From a virus, in the IMG/VR virus record IMGVR_UViG_3300017991_000020, positions 1 through 50,294 of that record: 50,294 nt of DNA. One strand, given 5' to 3'. Positions 42,640-48,531 of this stretch are shown here, piece by piece. The position numbers and the translations under genes are program-made. Position 1 is the first letter of the stretch, and each line of letters opens with the position of its first letter. The notes under the pieces were generated by a model. It had not been told where the DNA came from. It did no database searches and saw nothing but the letters and a program-made list of their open reading frames with translations.

Positions 42640-43515
42640 TTATCTCCTCTCGAATATAAGTTCTTCAGTCACACAGCCTGCTGCTCCTTTGTGCCCACCA
42701 CCATTAAACTGCTTTGCCAGTGAGCCAGCATCTCTGTCTTCTCTTGTTGAGTAAAACGACCATGACCATTGCTTGTGTTTGTTCATACTAAAGCACACCA
42801 TGAAGTCATGTCTCTTTGGATCCCACTTTGTTTTAAATACCTGGCTGTTTCTCAACCCACCATTCAAGCATAAGCATGTGTAGTCTTTTATCTTTGCTTC
42901 AAACGAGCTCTTCATTCCAAAGGCATTTTGGTTGTCTTGGTATTTAAGAATTGTTCTTCCAGTCACTATTGTTCTTTGAACAAAAGATTGATCATCAAGG
43001 ACGTCTATAAATTTATCAAAATCAAACTCATCAAGCCTCATACCAAACTGGAATGGCATGACCTCTTTGTCCCAGTCATAGTCTCCATGGCATTGTTTTT
43101 CTTTTGTATCTCTCCATGAATCATACTGACCCAGAAGTCTTATAGGCAATGGAATGCTGCGGAGAGATAGGGCTTCCCATGTTAGTTCGCAGCCAGCAAC
43201 ATAAGTATCACAATGTATATTGTCTGGTATTCTCTCTTTAAGGGTCCTATAAGCCTCAGACTCAAGAAAAGTCTTGTGGTGATCAAACACATAGAGCTTC
43301 TCATCAACATGGTCACACAGCTTTACCATGTCACTATATGGCTGCAGAGCAAGATCAACAAAGTACACAGTATCATCGTGCTTGATGTCTTCCCAAGGGA
43401 ACTGCTCGTTGTAATTAAATGGCATGAGCACAACGTCAGGAACAAACTTCTTGACTATTGCTGCAGATGCTTGCCCGTCTAAATCAACCTTGTGATAGAA
43501 ACAATATGTAGTCAC
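42640..43515 (-). CDS. DHH-family phosphoesterase (NrnA/B or GdpP-like)
   Basis: A 291-residue DHH/DHHA1 enzyme. Metal-site residues: H8, D11, D13 (HKVDLDG), D54 (YFVDLALQ), D78-H79-H80 (VFDHHKT) and D132 (QYDSWRD), then DHHA1 GGGHKGAAG (272-280). Such enzymes cut short RNAs (nanoRNase), pAp or cyclic dinucleotide products such as pApA. No PAS or membrane domain is present, so it is a free cytoplasmic enzyme. It lies directly upstream of the Tad1-like gene in the same operon. Roles in nucleotide salvage or in clearing defence signals are both possible. Confidence 0.85.
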   Translation of the reverse strand: MTTYCFYHKVDLDGQASAAIVKKFVPDVVLMPFNYNEQFPWEDIKHDDTVYFVDLALQPYSDMVKLCDHVDEKLYVFDHHKTFLESEAYRTLKERIPDNIHCDTYVAGCELTWEALSLRSIPLPIRLLGQYDSWRDTKEKQCHGDYDWDKEVMPFQFGMRLDEFDFDKFIDVLDDQSFVQRTIVTGRTILKYQDNQNAFGMKSSFEAKIKDYTCLCLNGGLRNSQVFKTKWDPKRHDFMVCFSMNKHKQWSWSFYSTREDRDAGSLAKQFNGGGHKGAAGCVTEELIFERR

Positions 43516-43890
43516 TTACTTCTCCTTCTCTTTACATGCAGCACAAACACCTAATGTAACTTCTTTATCTGCTGACATACACCTGCACTGAGCCAAGACC
43601 ACGTCGCAATGCTTGCACTTCAGTATAAAGTGCTTACCAACAACGTCCTTACATTTCTCATCAGAAAATATATCCTTCGGTGTTTCTTTAAATATCTCTT
43701 CCGGCTCATAAAACAAAGGCTCTACATTCTTAATCCTTACAAAGCTCGCATTAAGAACACTCTCAACATAAACAGTAAGAGAATCAATCTCATCCTCATC
43801 ATGCAGGGTTGGGAATGTCAGTGTTTCTCTGTGCCCACGCCTGTCAACTAAAACAGTCCACATCCTTGCTGCTGGTTCTTGCACTGTCAC
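43516..43890 (-). CDS. Two-part protein with C-terminal zinc ribbon
   Basis: A 124-residue protein starting with GTG at 43890 (GTGA overlap with the upstream stop); an ATG at 43863 is an alternative. The N-terminal ~75 residues are acidic and alpha-beta; the C-terminal part carries C80, C91-x-x-C94, C101-x-C103 and C116-x-x-C119, a likely zinc-binding pair of knuckles. It ends next to the DHH gene start. Function unknown. Confidence 0.65.
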   Translation of the reverse strand: MTVQEPAARMWTVLVDRRGHRETLTFPTLHDEDEIDSLTVYVESVLNASFVRIKNVEPLFYEPEEIFKETPKDIFSDEKCKDVVGKHFILKCKHCDVVLAQCRCMSADKEVTLGVCAACKEKEK

Positions 43891-44132
43891 TTCTCCTCAT
43901 AAACAAAAGTATATCCGTCGTCTTCTCTCGTGCCTCTGAACTCAAACTCTCTATGGTGTATTACCATTTTGGTTCGATCATAGTCACCATCTGGAACTGC
44001 AGGAACCTTTGGTGTCATTGGAACCTTAAGCTCAGAACCATAGATTGTGTATGGTGTTTTATCAAACGGTCCAATAATTCTCTCTGCACCGCACCTTGTT
44101 CTTGTTTTTATGTTGAACTGCCTACCCATCAT
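43887..44132 (-). CDS. Small hypothetical protein
   Basis: An 81-residue protein. ATG-ATG at 44132-44127 follows GGAG at 44138-44135; the second ATG (44129) has better spacing. It has a strand-rich N terminus (RQFNIKTRTRCGAERIIG) and a charged end. Its Shine-Dalgarno lies directly after a strong terminator (44139-44209), so it and everything downstream depend on read-through. Confidence 0.6.
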   Translation of the reverse strand: MMGRQFNIKTRTRCGAERIIGPFDKTPYTIYGSELKVPMTPKVPAVPDGDYDRTKMVIHHREFEFRGTREDDGYTFVYEEK

Positions 44133-44138
44133 TACTCC

Positions 44139-44209
44139 AAAAAAATAAAGGTCCCCGACCGCACACCTGTCTTAATCATCGCTGTTAAAAAAAGCAGCCA
44201 GGGACCTTT
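44139..44209 (-). terminator. Terminator or attenuator directly before the Shine-Dalgarno of the gene at 44132
   Basis: In the leftward direction AAAGGTCCC and GGGACCTTT form a perfect 9-base stem around a 45-base loop that itself contains a GCTG/CAGC hairpin; the 3' flank is A plus seven T. The T run ends one base from GGAG, the ribosome site of the next gene, which is an unusually tight arrangement for attenuation or antitermination. Confidence 0.75.
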
Positions 44210-44234
44210 TCTTAAACTTGTTATTCTTTATCAT

Positions 44235-44522
44235 TCAAATGCCCTTATCTCTATAGTCCCTTGTTCTATATATGACCCACCCACAAAGGTGACATTCAAT
44301 CTGGTCTCTCTTTACTTTGATCTCGCATACGCTTCCAACGGTTGGCACAACGAGTCTCTCTTTTCTATTCCATTTATTTGATGACTCACAATACACGTTG
44401 GAACAAAAAGCTTTGACAGGCTTCTTATCAACCCTTGAAGCCCATGACTCTCTAGTGATCAAGTCGCCGAGATAACTAAAATGACTCACTGTACGAGGGT
44501 ACACCGTGTAAGTGCATTCCAT
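44235..44522 (-). CDS. Zinc-finger-like hypothetical protein
   Basis: A 95-residue protein with cysteines at AFCSNVYC (C40, C45) and IECHLC (C77, C80), which could bind one zinc ion. N-terminal part is beta-type. Its AGGGG ribosome site can pair with an upstream CCCCT (see hairpin 44530-44570), so translation may be regulated. It is followed by the attenuator-like structure. No family recognised. Confidence 0.6.
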   Translation of the reverse strand: MECTYTVYPRTVSHFSYLGDLITRESWASRVDKKPVKAFCSNVYCESSNKWNRKERLVVPTVGSVCEIKVKRDQIECHLCGWVIYRTRDYRDKGI

Positions 44523-44529
44523 AACGACA

Positions 44530-44570
44530 CCCCTATTATTTTTGTTGTTGCTCTCTATCTATAATAGGGG
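44530..44570 (-). promoter_or_regulatory. Candidate hairpin that sequesters the Shine-Dalgarno of the gene at 44522
   Basis: On the minus strand CCCCTATTAT (44570-44561) pairs perfectly with ATAATAGGGG (44539-44530), 21-base loop. AGGGG in the second arm lies 7 bases before the ATG at 44522 and is the only good ribosome site, so the stem would hide it. No T run follows, so it is not a terminator. It could be opened by translation, a protein, a small RNA or temperature. Confidence 0.6.
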
Positions 44571-44611
44571 ACTTTTAAACTTAATTCTCTTCAATATTTT
44601 TGTCGGCAACA

Positions 44612-44911
44612 TCACGCCTGTCTAGTCTTTGCCTTCTTGAGCATCCTTCCAAGAGAAGAATCATCAGAGGGTGCTGCTTCCTCGTGCATCTTTGCATTTT
44701 GATCCTGCTCAAATAGCTCCTCATCATGACACTCTTCAGCATCTATGACTTGCTCTAGTTGTAGATCCTTTGGTCCCATATGTTTCTCCTGCTCTTCCTC
44801 GAACGATCTATCAGAGACCCACTGCAAGATTCTCTTCTGAGTTGAGTATGGGAACGGTTGTAGGGTTCTCTTCATAGCAAGCATTGCTTTTATTTCATTG
44901 TCCATTGCCAT
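44612..44911 (-). CDS. Acidic hypothetical protein
   Basis: A 99-residue protein from the ATG at 44911, with AAAAGGATTAAG upstream. Residues about 1-45 form helices (MKRTLQPFPYSTQKRILQWVSD), the middle is very acidic (EQVIDAEECHDEELFEQDQ), and the C terminus is basic (KKAKTRQA). It is the first gene of the leftward arm. The FPYSTQKRILQWVSDR stretch resembles a short helical motif common in small phage proteins. Function unknown. Confidence 0.6.
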   Translation of the reverse strand: MAMDNEIKAMLAMKRTLQPFPYSTQKRILQWVSDRSFEEEQEKHMGPKDLQLEQVIDAEECHDEELFEQDQNAKMHEEAAPSDDSSLGRMLKKAKTRQA

Positions 44912-44951
44912 AACTTAATCCTTTTCGCTTTGTAAAAATTTGTTTGCCTTT

Positions 44952-44985
44952 TCTGTATAACTCATCTAAAACCTCTGTGTAACTC
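44952..44985. repeat. Short direct repeat in the divergent control region
   Basis: TCTGTATAACTC (44952-44963) and TCTGTGTAACTC (44974-44985) differ by one base and start 22 bases apart, just upstream of the leftward gene at 44911. Spacing of about two helical turns is typical of operator half-sites for a dimeric or tetrameric regulator. Confidence 0.5.
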
Positions 44986-45021
44986 GATTAGGGATGGTTT
45001 CACACCATACAGCTCTGTTGG

Positions 45022-45045
45022 CGGACTGTTTTAATAGACAGTCCG
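45022..45045. repeat. Inverted repeat in the divergent control region
   Basis: CGGACTGT (45022-45029) and ACAGTCCG (45038-45045) form a perfect 8-base stem with an 8-base loop; rightward it is followed by TTTT (45046-45049). It may be a weak rightward terminator, an end of the small gene at 45048-45167, or an operator. Confidence 0.5.
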
Positions 45046-45047
45046 TT

Positions 45048-45167
45048 TTACTTTATAAAGACCAATACAATCACACCGCCACTAATAACCCCTGTTAAGT
45101 ATATTAATAGCACTAATAAAAACGCTCTGGTAATAAACCTGTTGTAAGCTCTGATATAGTAACCCAT
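45048..45167 (-). CDS. Small single-pass membrane protein (39 aa)
   Basis: A 39-residue leftward frame, ATG at 45167, stop at 45048, in an otherwise gene-free 337-base gap. The sequence is a basic start (YYIRAYNRFITRAF) followed by one transmembrane helix of about 22 residues (LLVLLIYLTGVISGGVIVLVF). The clean signal-anchor composition argues for a real gene, but the ribosome site is weak, so confidence is moderate. Tiny membrane proteins in phage control regions are often toxins or lysis modulators; nothing here proves that. Confidence 0.5.
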   Translation of the reverse strand: MGYYIRAYNRFITRAFLLVLLIYLTGVISGGVIVLVFIK

Positions 45168-45204
45168 AGTTGGCTCTGTCTTTTATGCGTGTTTACCACT
45201 TCAC

Positions 45205-45236
45205 TTAAGTATGTTAAGTCTGCTCTATATACTCAA
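45205..45236. promoter_or_regulatory. Overlapping divergent promoter candidates
   Basis: Rightward: TTAAGT (45205-45210), 17 bases, TATACT (45228-45233). Leftward: TTGAGT (45236-45231), 17 bases, CATACT (45213-45208). The boxes overlap, so the two directions would exclude each other. An ACTTAAGT palindrome (45203-45210) within the region is a possible operator for the RHH protein at 45249. The rightward leader would be very short. Confidence 0.4.
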
Positions 45237-45248
45237 AGGATATCAATC

Positions 45249-45449
45249 ATGACTAGCACAATTATTCCTGACACAAAACGAAAAACTTTTCTATTGCGGA
45301 TAAAATTTAAGGACTATGCAAGGATAGTCGAAAAGGCGTATGAGTATGCAGATGGGAATGTTTCGGAGTGGTTTAGATATGCTGCTATGAATCACATTCC
45401 CTCAGAGGAAGATCTATATAGGAAGGTTGACAATGAATATATTTCTTAG
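45249..45449 (+). CDS. Small ribbon-helix-helix-type regulator
   Basis: A 66-residue protein from the ATG at 45249 (AAAGGA upstream; an in-frame start at 45189 is unlikely). It has a strand-like KRKTFLLRIKF followed by two helices (DYARIVEKAYEYADGNVSEWFRYAAMNHI), the size and layout of Arc/MetJ RHH repressors. As first gene of the rightward arm it may autoregulate the overlapping divergent promoters upstream. It overlaps QueE by 17 bases. Confidence 0.6.
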   Translation: MTSTIIPDTKRKTFLLRIKFKDYARIVEKAYEYADGNVSEWFRYAAMNHIPSEEDLYRKVDNEYIS

Positions 45450-46023
45450 AGATGCTTACTGGTCTGTCCAAGGCGAGGGTTATAACACGGGTCGTTGGGG
45501 TCTTTTCTTAAAGTTTCATGGTTGCAATTTGAAGTGTGAGTGGTGTGATACAGATCACAAGAGAGCAGAGTATAAGTATAATGCAGAGCAGTTGGTTGGT
45601 TTATTCAATGTTAACGATTCTAGGTATTCTTTTCTTACAGGTGGAGAGCCTAGTGTTAGTGTTCACGTTGGTGATGTTATTAATCTGCTTAGAATGAATG
45701 ACTTCATAGTGTGCCTTGAGAGCAATGGAGTAGAGAAGTGTCCTCAGGGTGTTGACTTCCTTACGGTGTCTCCTAAGAGAGATAACCGTTATAAGATACA
45801 TCCTTACAATTTAGTACATGCCAATGAGTTTAAGTATGTTGTTGATCAGAACTTTGAGTGGGAAGTATTGAGCAGGCATAAGGGCGCCAGTGGTCAGCTT
45901 CTTTATTTGAGTCCTGAGTATACTGATATGGAGAGCAACGTTATAGATATTTTATCGTTTATAGAGACGAGACCAGAGTGGCGATTGTCTTTACAAACAC
46001 AGAAGTGGATTGATGTGAGATGA
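45433..46023 (+). CDS. queE: 7-carboxy-7-deazaguanine synthase (radical SAM)
   Basis: A 196-residue QueE homologue starting at the ATG at 45433 after GGAAGG. Visible hallmarks: SVQGEG (11-16), the radical SAM cluster C31-x3-C35-x2-C38 (GCNLKCEWCDT), TGGEP (69-73), ESNG (96-99) and TVSPK (111-115). It converts CPH4 to 7-carboxy-7-deazaguanine in the preQ0 pathway. No QueC, QueD, FolE, Tgt or DpdA gene is recognised in the genome, so it would have to work with host enzymes. Length and motifs are normal for the family. Confidence 0.9.
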   Translation: MNIFLRDAYWSVQGEGYNTGRWGLFLKFHGCNLKCEWCDTDHKRAEYKYNAEQLVGLFNVNDSRYSFLTGGEPSVSVHVGDVINLLRMNDFIVCLESNGVEKCPQGVDFLTVSPKRDNRYKIHPYNLVHANEFKYVVDQNFEWEVLSRHKGASGQLLYLSPEYTDMESNVIDILSFIETRPEWRLSLQTQKWIDVR

Positions 46024-46259
46024 CTGACGAGGAACTTTTAAAACACAAAGAAGAAAATAATTTATGGGACCACATACATTCCTTCTTATCGGTATTTAAG
46101 AAAATGAAGGAAGGCAAGTGGAACTGGACCAAGAACGCCAAGTGTAAGTATGTTGTGCTTAGGGTTGATATGAGAGACGGTGGTTGCATTATAAGCGACA
46201 GGAACGGAAGGAGAATATCACCAAAGATGCTTGCTTACCAATGTGATGAGGACAAATGA
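46020..46259 (+). CDS. Hypothetical protein
   Basis: A 79-residue protein coupled to QueE by an ATGA overlap at 46020-46023. It has a helical first part and a beta-type end (KCKYVVLRVDMRDGGCIIS). No family recognised. Its tight coupling to QueE makes it a candidate partner, but nothing else supports that. The following gene starts one base after its stop. Confidence 0.6.
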   Translation: MTDEELLKHKEENNLWDHIHSFLSVFKKMKEGKWNWTKNAKCKYVVLRVDMRDGGCIISDRNGRRISPKMLAYQCDEDK

Positions 46260-46260
46260 G

Positions 46261-46932
46261 ATGACAAGAAAAGGCTTTTGCGAACTACCATTAATCAAGA
46301 TCAAAGAATGTGCTTGGAACTACAAGCTTGATGACAAAGAGCTTGAGTCAAAGCTGAAGGCAAACATTGAGAAGAACGGCCAGATAGAGAATCTTATAGT
46401 TCGTTCTATCAAAGATGGTTTGTATGAGTGTGTAAACGGGAACCATAGATTAAAGGTTCTTAGAGATCTTGGTGTTGATAAGGTGAGGGTGTTTAATCTT
46501 GGCACCATTTCTCAAGCAAAGGCAAAGAGAATTGCGGTTGAGACCAATGAGACAAAGTTCAGGTCAGATCCTTTGAAGCTTTGCGATGTTGTTAGAGAAG
46601 TTCATGATGAGTTTGGTATGGTTGATATTTCTGAGACACTTCCATATACAGGTGATGAGATTGAGACGCTTATATCCTTGGATGATCCCCCCAAAGAGGA
46701 AGAGAAGGATGAGCCTAAGTACACCAACCAGGAGACAAAGACAAAGTTTATTGTTGATGGTTCTTTGGGTGTTTTAATGAGGGGTCAAGTTGATAGGATC
46801 AAGCACTTCATATACCCAGACCGAGCTCCTGAGAATGTACCAGACTCTGCTGCTTTTGATTTCATGTGTGGTTATTTTTCTACTATGTCAGACAATGAAC
46901 TTAAAGCAGAGGTCTACTCGTCACTTGAATGA
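46261..46932 (+). CDS. ParB-like partition/nuclease domain protein
   Basis: A 223-residue protein from the ATG at 46261 (GAGG 11 bases upstream). The N-terminal domain shows the ParB fold: CELPLIKIKECAWNYK, GQIENLIVRSIKDGLYECVNGNHRLKVLRDLG (G-N-H-R at about residues 61-64) and the helix AKRIAVETNET. The C-terminal region is unrelated to classical ParB and has no clear HTH. A second ParB-like gene lies at 2869. It ends the rightward control operon before the terminator at 47024. Confidence 0.8.
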   Translation: MTRKGFCELPLIKIKECAWNYKLDDKELESKLKANIEKNGQIENLIVRSIKDGLYECVNGNHRLKVLRDLGVDKVRVFNLGTISQAKAKRIAVETNETKFRSDPLKLCDVVREVHDEFGMVDISETLPYTGDEIETLISLDDPPKEEEKDEPKYTNQETKTKFIVDGSLGVLMRGQVDRIKHFIYPDRAPENVPDSAAFDFMCGYFSTMSDNELKAEVYSSLE

Positions 46933-47023
46933 TGACAATTGATACCAGATGGTGGTATTGTTTGTTGTGGCTTAGAACTCAGTATTCATCATCTAGTGCT
47001 TGTAAAAAATTATTCCCTTATTA

Positions 47024-47052
47024 AGAGAGCTTGTTGTGGGCTCTCTTTTTTT
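47024..47052 (+). terminator. Rho-independent terminator of the RHH-QueE operon
   Basis: AGAGAGC and GCTCTCT form a 7-base stem with a 9-base loop, followed by TTTTTT. It lies 92 bases past the ParB-like stop and meets the terminator of the leftward operon head on. A weaker GATACCA/TGGTATT hairpin lies at about 46940-46960. Confidence 0.85.
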
Positions 47053-47058
47053 ATAAAG

Positions 47059-47087
47059 AAAAACCCCAGGTGAGTGCTGACCTGGGG
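47059..47087 (-). terminator. Rho-independent terminator of the small leftward operon
   Basis: In the leftward direction CCCCAGGT and ACCTGGGG form a perfect 8-base stem, 8-base loop, then five T. It lies just past the gene at 47143, back to back with the terminator at 47024-47052, insulating the two converging transcripts. Confidence 0.85.
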
Positions 47088-47142
47088 ACGTATTGAACCA
47101 ATCAAAAGCCAAGAGGCTGGCTTCCGAAGACTACATACAATG

Positions 47143-47334
47143 CTATGCACTCTTTTTCAATTCTCTTAAAAGTTTGTGAAGTTCAATATCAATCATGAGC
47201 ATCTCATCATAAGTCTCTTGAACTTCCTGGCGCTGAATAAACGGGTTGCTTATCAACTTAATATACTTGCTGTGCAGAAGCTCGCGCCTCTGTTTCATTG
47301 ATTCAATCTTTTGTTTGAAGTCGTACATATTCAT
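47143..47334 (-). CDS. Small helical protein
   Basis: A 63-residue, highly charged, probably two-helix protein (KQKIESMKQRRELLHSK, EVQETYDEMLMIDIELHK). The ribosome site AGGAAGGAG is strong and lies inside the upstream membrane gene, whose stop overlaps this start (ATGA). No family recognised. Confidence 0.65.
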   Translation of the reverse strand: MNMYDFKQKIESMKQRRELLHSKYIKLISNPFIQRQEVQETYDEMLMIDIELHKLLRELKKSA

Positions 47335-47504
47335 GAGTTTTTCTCCTTCCTCTTAAATTGCTTGACTTGCCCATAGCCCATTCTTGAGCGTTCTTGATCT
47401 TTGAATCTTGCCCATGCAACGAGCAGCAAGAAACAAAGTATAACGTTTATACTTAAAGCTATTCCGATCCACTTAAGGACCTCAATAAAGAGGTCCGTGG
47501 TCAT
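47331..47504 (-). CDS. Small single-pass membrane protein (57 aa)
   Basis: A 57-residue protein with one transmembrane helix at about residues 11-32 (WIGIALSINVILCFLLLVAW) and a basic tail (RFKDQERSR ... QFKRKEKNS). Both ends use 4-base overlaps: its ATG overlaps the upstream stop at 47501-47504 and its stop overlaps the next start at 47331-47334, strong evidence of translation. Function unknown. Confidence 0.75.
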   Translation of the reverse strand: MTTDLFIEVLKWIGIALSINVILCFLLLVAWARFKDQERSRMGYGQVKQFKRKEKNS

Positions 47505-47809
47505 TTCTTTTCTCCTATGTTTTTGAGTTCAAACTCAAGGTAGTGTGCTTCCTTCTCATAGTCCTTGAGGTCTTCAACACCGAGATCCTTCTTGATCTTG
47601 TCTCTGTCTGGGTAGGAGTTTTTTCTGTTGCTTGCAACAATGAGAATGTCCCCAGCAATGATTGACTTGTCTTTGTCCATGAGAGATTCGAAGTGTTCCT
47701 TGAGCGCCTTCTCTCTCTTCTTAAGAGCGTTGAGTTTTTTGAGTTGGGATTTAACTCTCATGAACTCAATCGCCAGCATGATGTCTTCTTTTCTTCTTGT
47801 TCTTTTCAT
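47501..47809 (-). CDS. Coiled-coil protein, possible recombination accessory
   Basis: A 102-residue protein with a long basic coiled coil (about 1-45, LKKLNALKKREKALKEHF) and a second part (IIAGDILIVASNRKNSYPDRDKI) that resembles the end of small proteins found beside phage exonucleases (Gp157- or YqaJ-associated type). It is the first gene of the leftward small operon; GGAAGG lies upstream. Confidence 0.55.
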   Translation of the reverse strand: MKRTRRKEDIMLAIEFMRVKSQLKKLNALKKREKALKEHFESLMDKDKSIIAGDILIVASNRKNSYPDRDKIKKDLGVEDLKDYEKEAHYLEFELKNIGEKK

Positions 47810-48181
47810 GTATGTAGTCCTTCCGTTTTTTTGGTGGGCACCAATTGCCCTTCATGCCTTTATTAGATGCAACGAACGTGCCATATTGTATCTGGTTGTA
47901 ATCATTAAGACGCACCAGTGCGACGGCACACAGACTGTTGATTTTTTATACAACTTTTCTGTAACTAACTAATATTATTACTGACCAAATGTTAGTCGGT
48001 GCTTAATCCTTAGGCACCCATAAGTCCCTGTATTCCTTTGGTTGGGTCAGACAGAGACCTCTCTGGTGAGATAAGAAGCAAGAGTCATGCCAAAGTTACT
48101 GACATGTTACTAACAGTGAGGGGTGAGATAACAAGTAAGATATCTTTATTATTAGTTCCTTACATTTTTTTGTTGCAAAGT
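47810..48181. other. 372-base non-coding region with repeats and hairpin
   Basis: No credible gene on either strand. It contains an 18-base direct repeat (48065-48082 and 48122-48139), a hairpin GGTGCTTAA/TTAGGCACC with a 3-base loop (47998-48018), AT-rich tracts and stretches of T/A-rich sequence near 47943-47980. On the leftward strand TGGCAT-N5-TTGCT (48092-48077) resembles a sigma54 -24/-12 pair with one mismatch. It is a plausible origin or control region. Confidence 0.5.
48065..48139. repeat. 18-base direct repeat pair, 57 bases apart
   Basis: GGTGAGATAAGAAGCAAG (48065-48082) and GGTGAGATAACAAGTAAG (48122-48139) differ at two positions. In a region without genes, repeats of this size suggest binding sites (iterons or operators) for a phage regulator or initiator. 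Confidence 0.55.
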
Positions 48182-48391
48182 TTATAGTTTTAACTTCTGT
48201 TTCGGCTTCTTATTTTCTTCTGCTTCGATCCTGTAAGTTGCTACTCTCACAGTAAAAACAACGTCGGCAATGCATTCAAGCTCACACTCAGGGCACTGCC
48301 ACAGTTCTCTCTTTTGAAACTTGGAATCATCGATAGGCATGGTCTCAACATATTGGCAATAGGGACACTCATATTTTGCATCATAAGACAT
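48182..48391 (-). CDS. Small zinc-ribbon protein
   Basis: A 69-residue protein with C9-x-x-C12 (YECPYCQ) and C33-x-x-C36 plus C40 (WQCPECELEC), a typical zinc ribbon in the first 45 residues, followed by a basic tail (KKPKQKLKL). Zinc ribbons of this size are often DNA-, RNA- or RNAP-binding adaptors. Its start is in a 140-base divergent gap shared with the RecE-like gene. Confidence 0.7.
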   Translation of the reverse strand: MSYDAKYECPYCQYVETMPIDDSKFQKRELWQCPECELECIADVVFTVRVATYRIEAEENKKPKQKLKL

Positions 48392-48446
48392 GGTTTTTCT
48401 CCTTTTGTTGTCGCTTAAATATAGTTGTTTTTGTGGCGTTTATCTA

Positions 48447-48475
48447 TTGCTTTTTTCGGAATAGAAATTTATAAA
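48447..48475 (+). promoter_or_regulatory. Candidate sigma70 promoter of the recombination operon
   Basis: TTGCTT (48447-48452), 17 bases, TATAAA (48470-48475). The -10 differs from consensus by one base, the -35 by three. It sits 57 bases upstream of the RecE-like start with GAAGGAGAGCT as ribosome site. Confidence 0.5.
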
Positions 48476-48531
48476 CCGAGTGACAATGAACGGCACCTGC
48501 ATACACATTGAATAGCAACTGAAGGAGAGCT

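Noticed and set aside
48077-48092. Sigma54-like TGGCAT-N5-TTGCT on the minus strand
   Set aside because: One match in 50 kb with a mismatch is expected by chance and no activator or enhancer site is seen; kept only as a note in the region entry.
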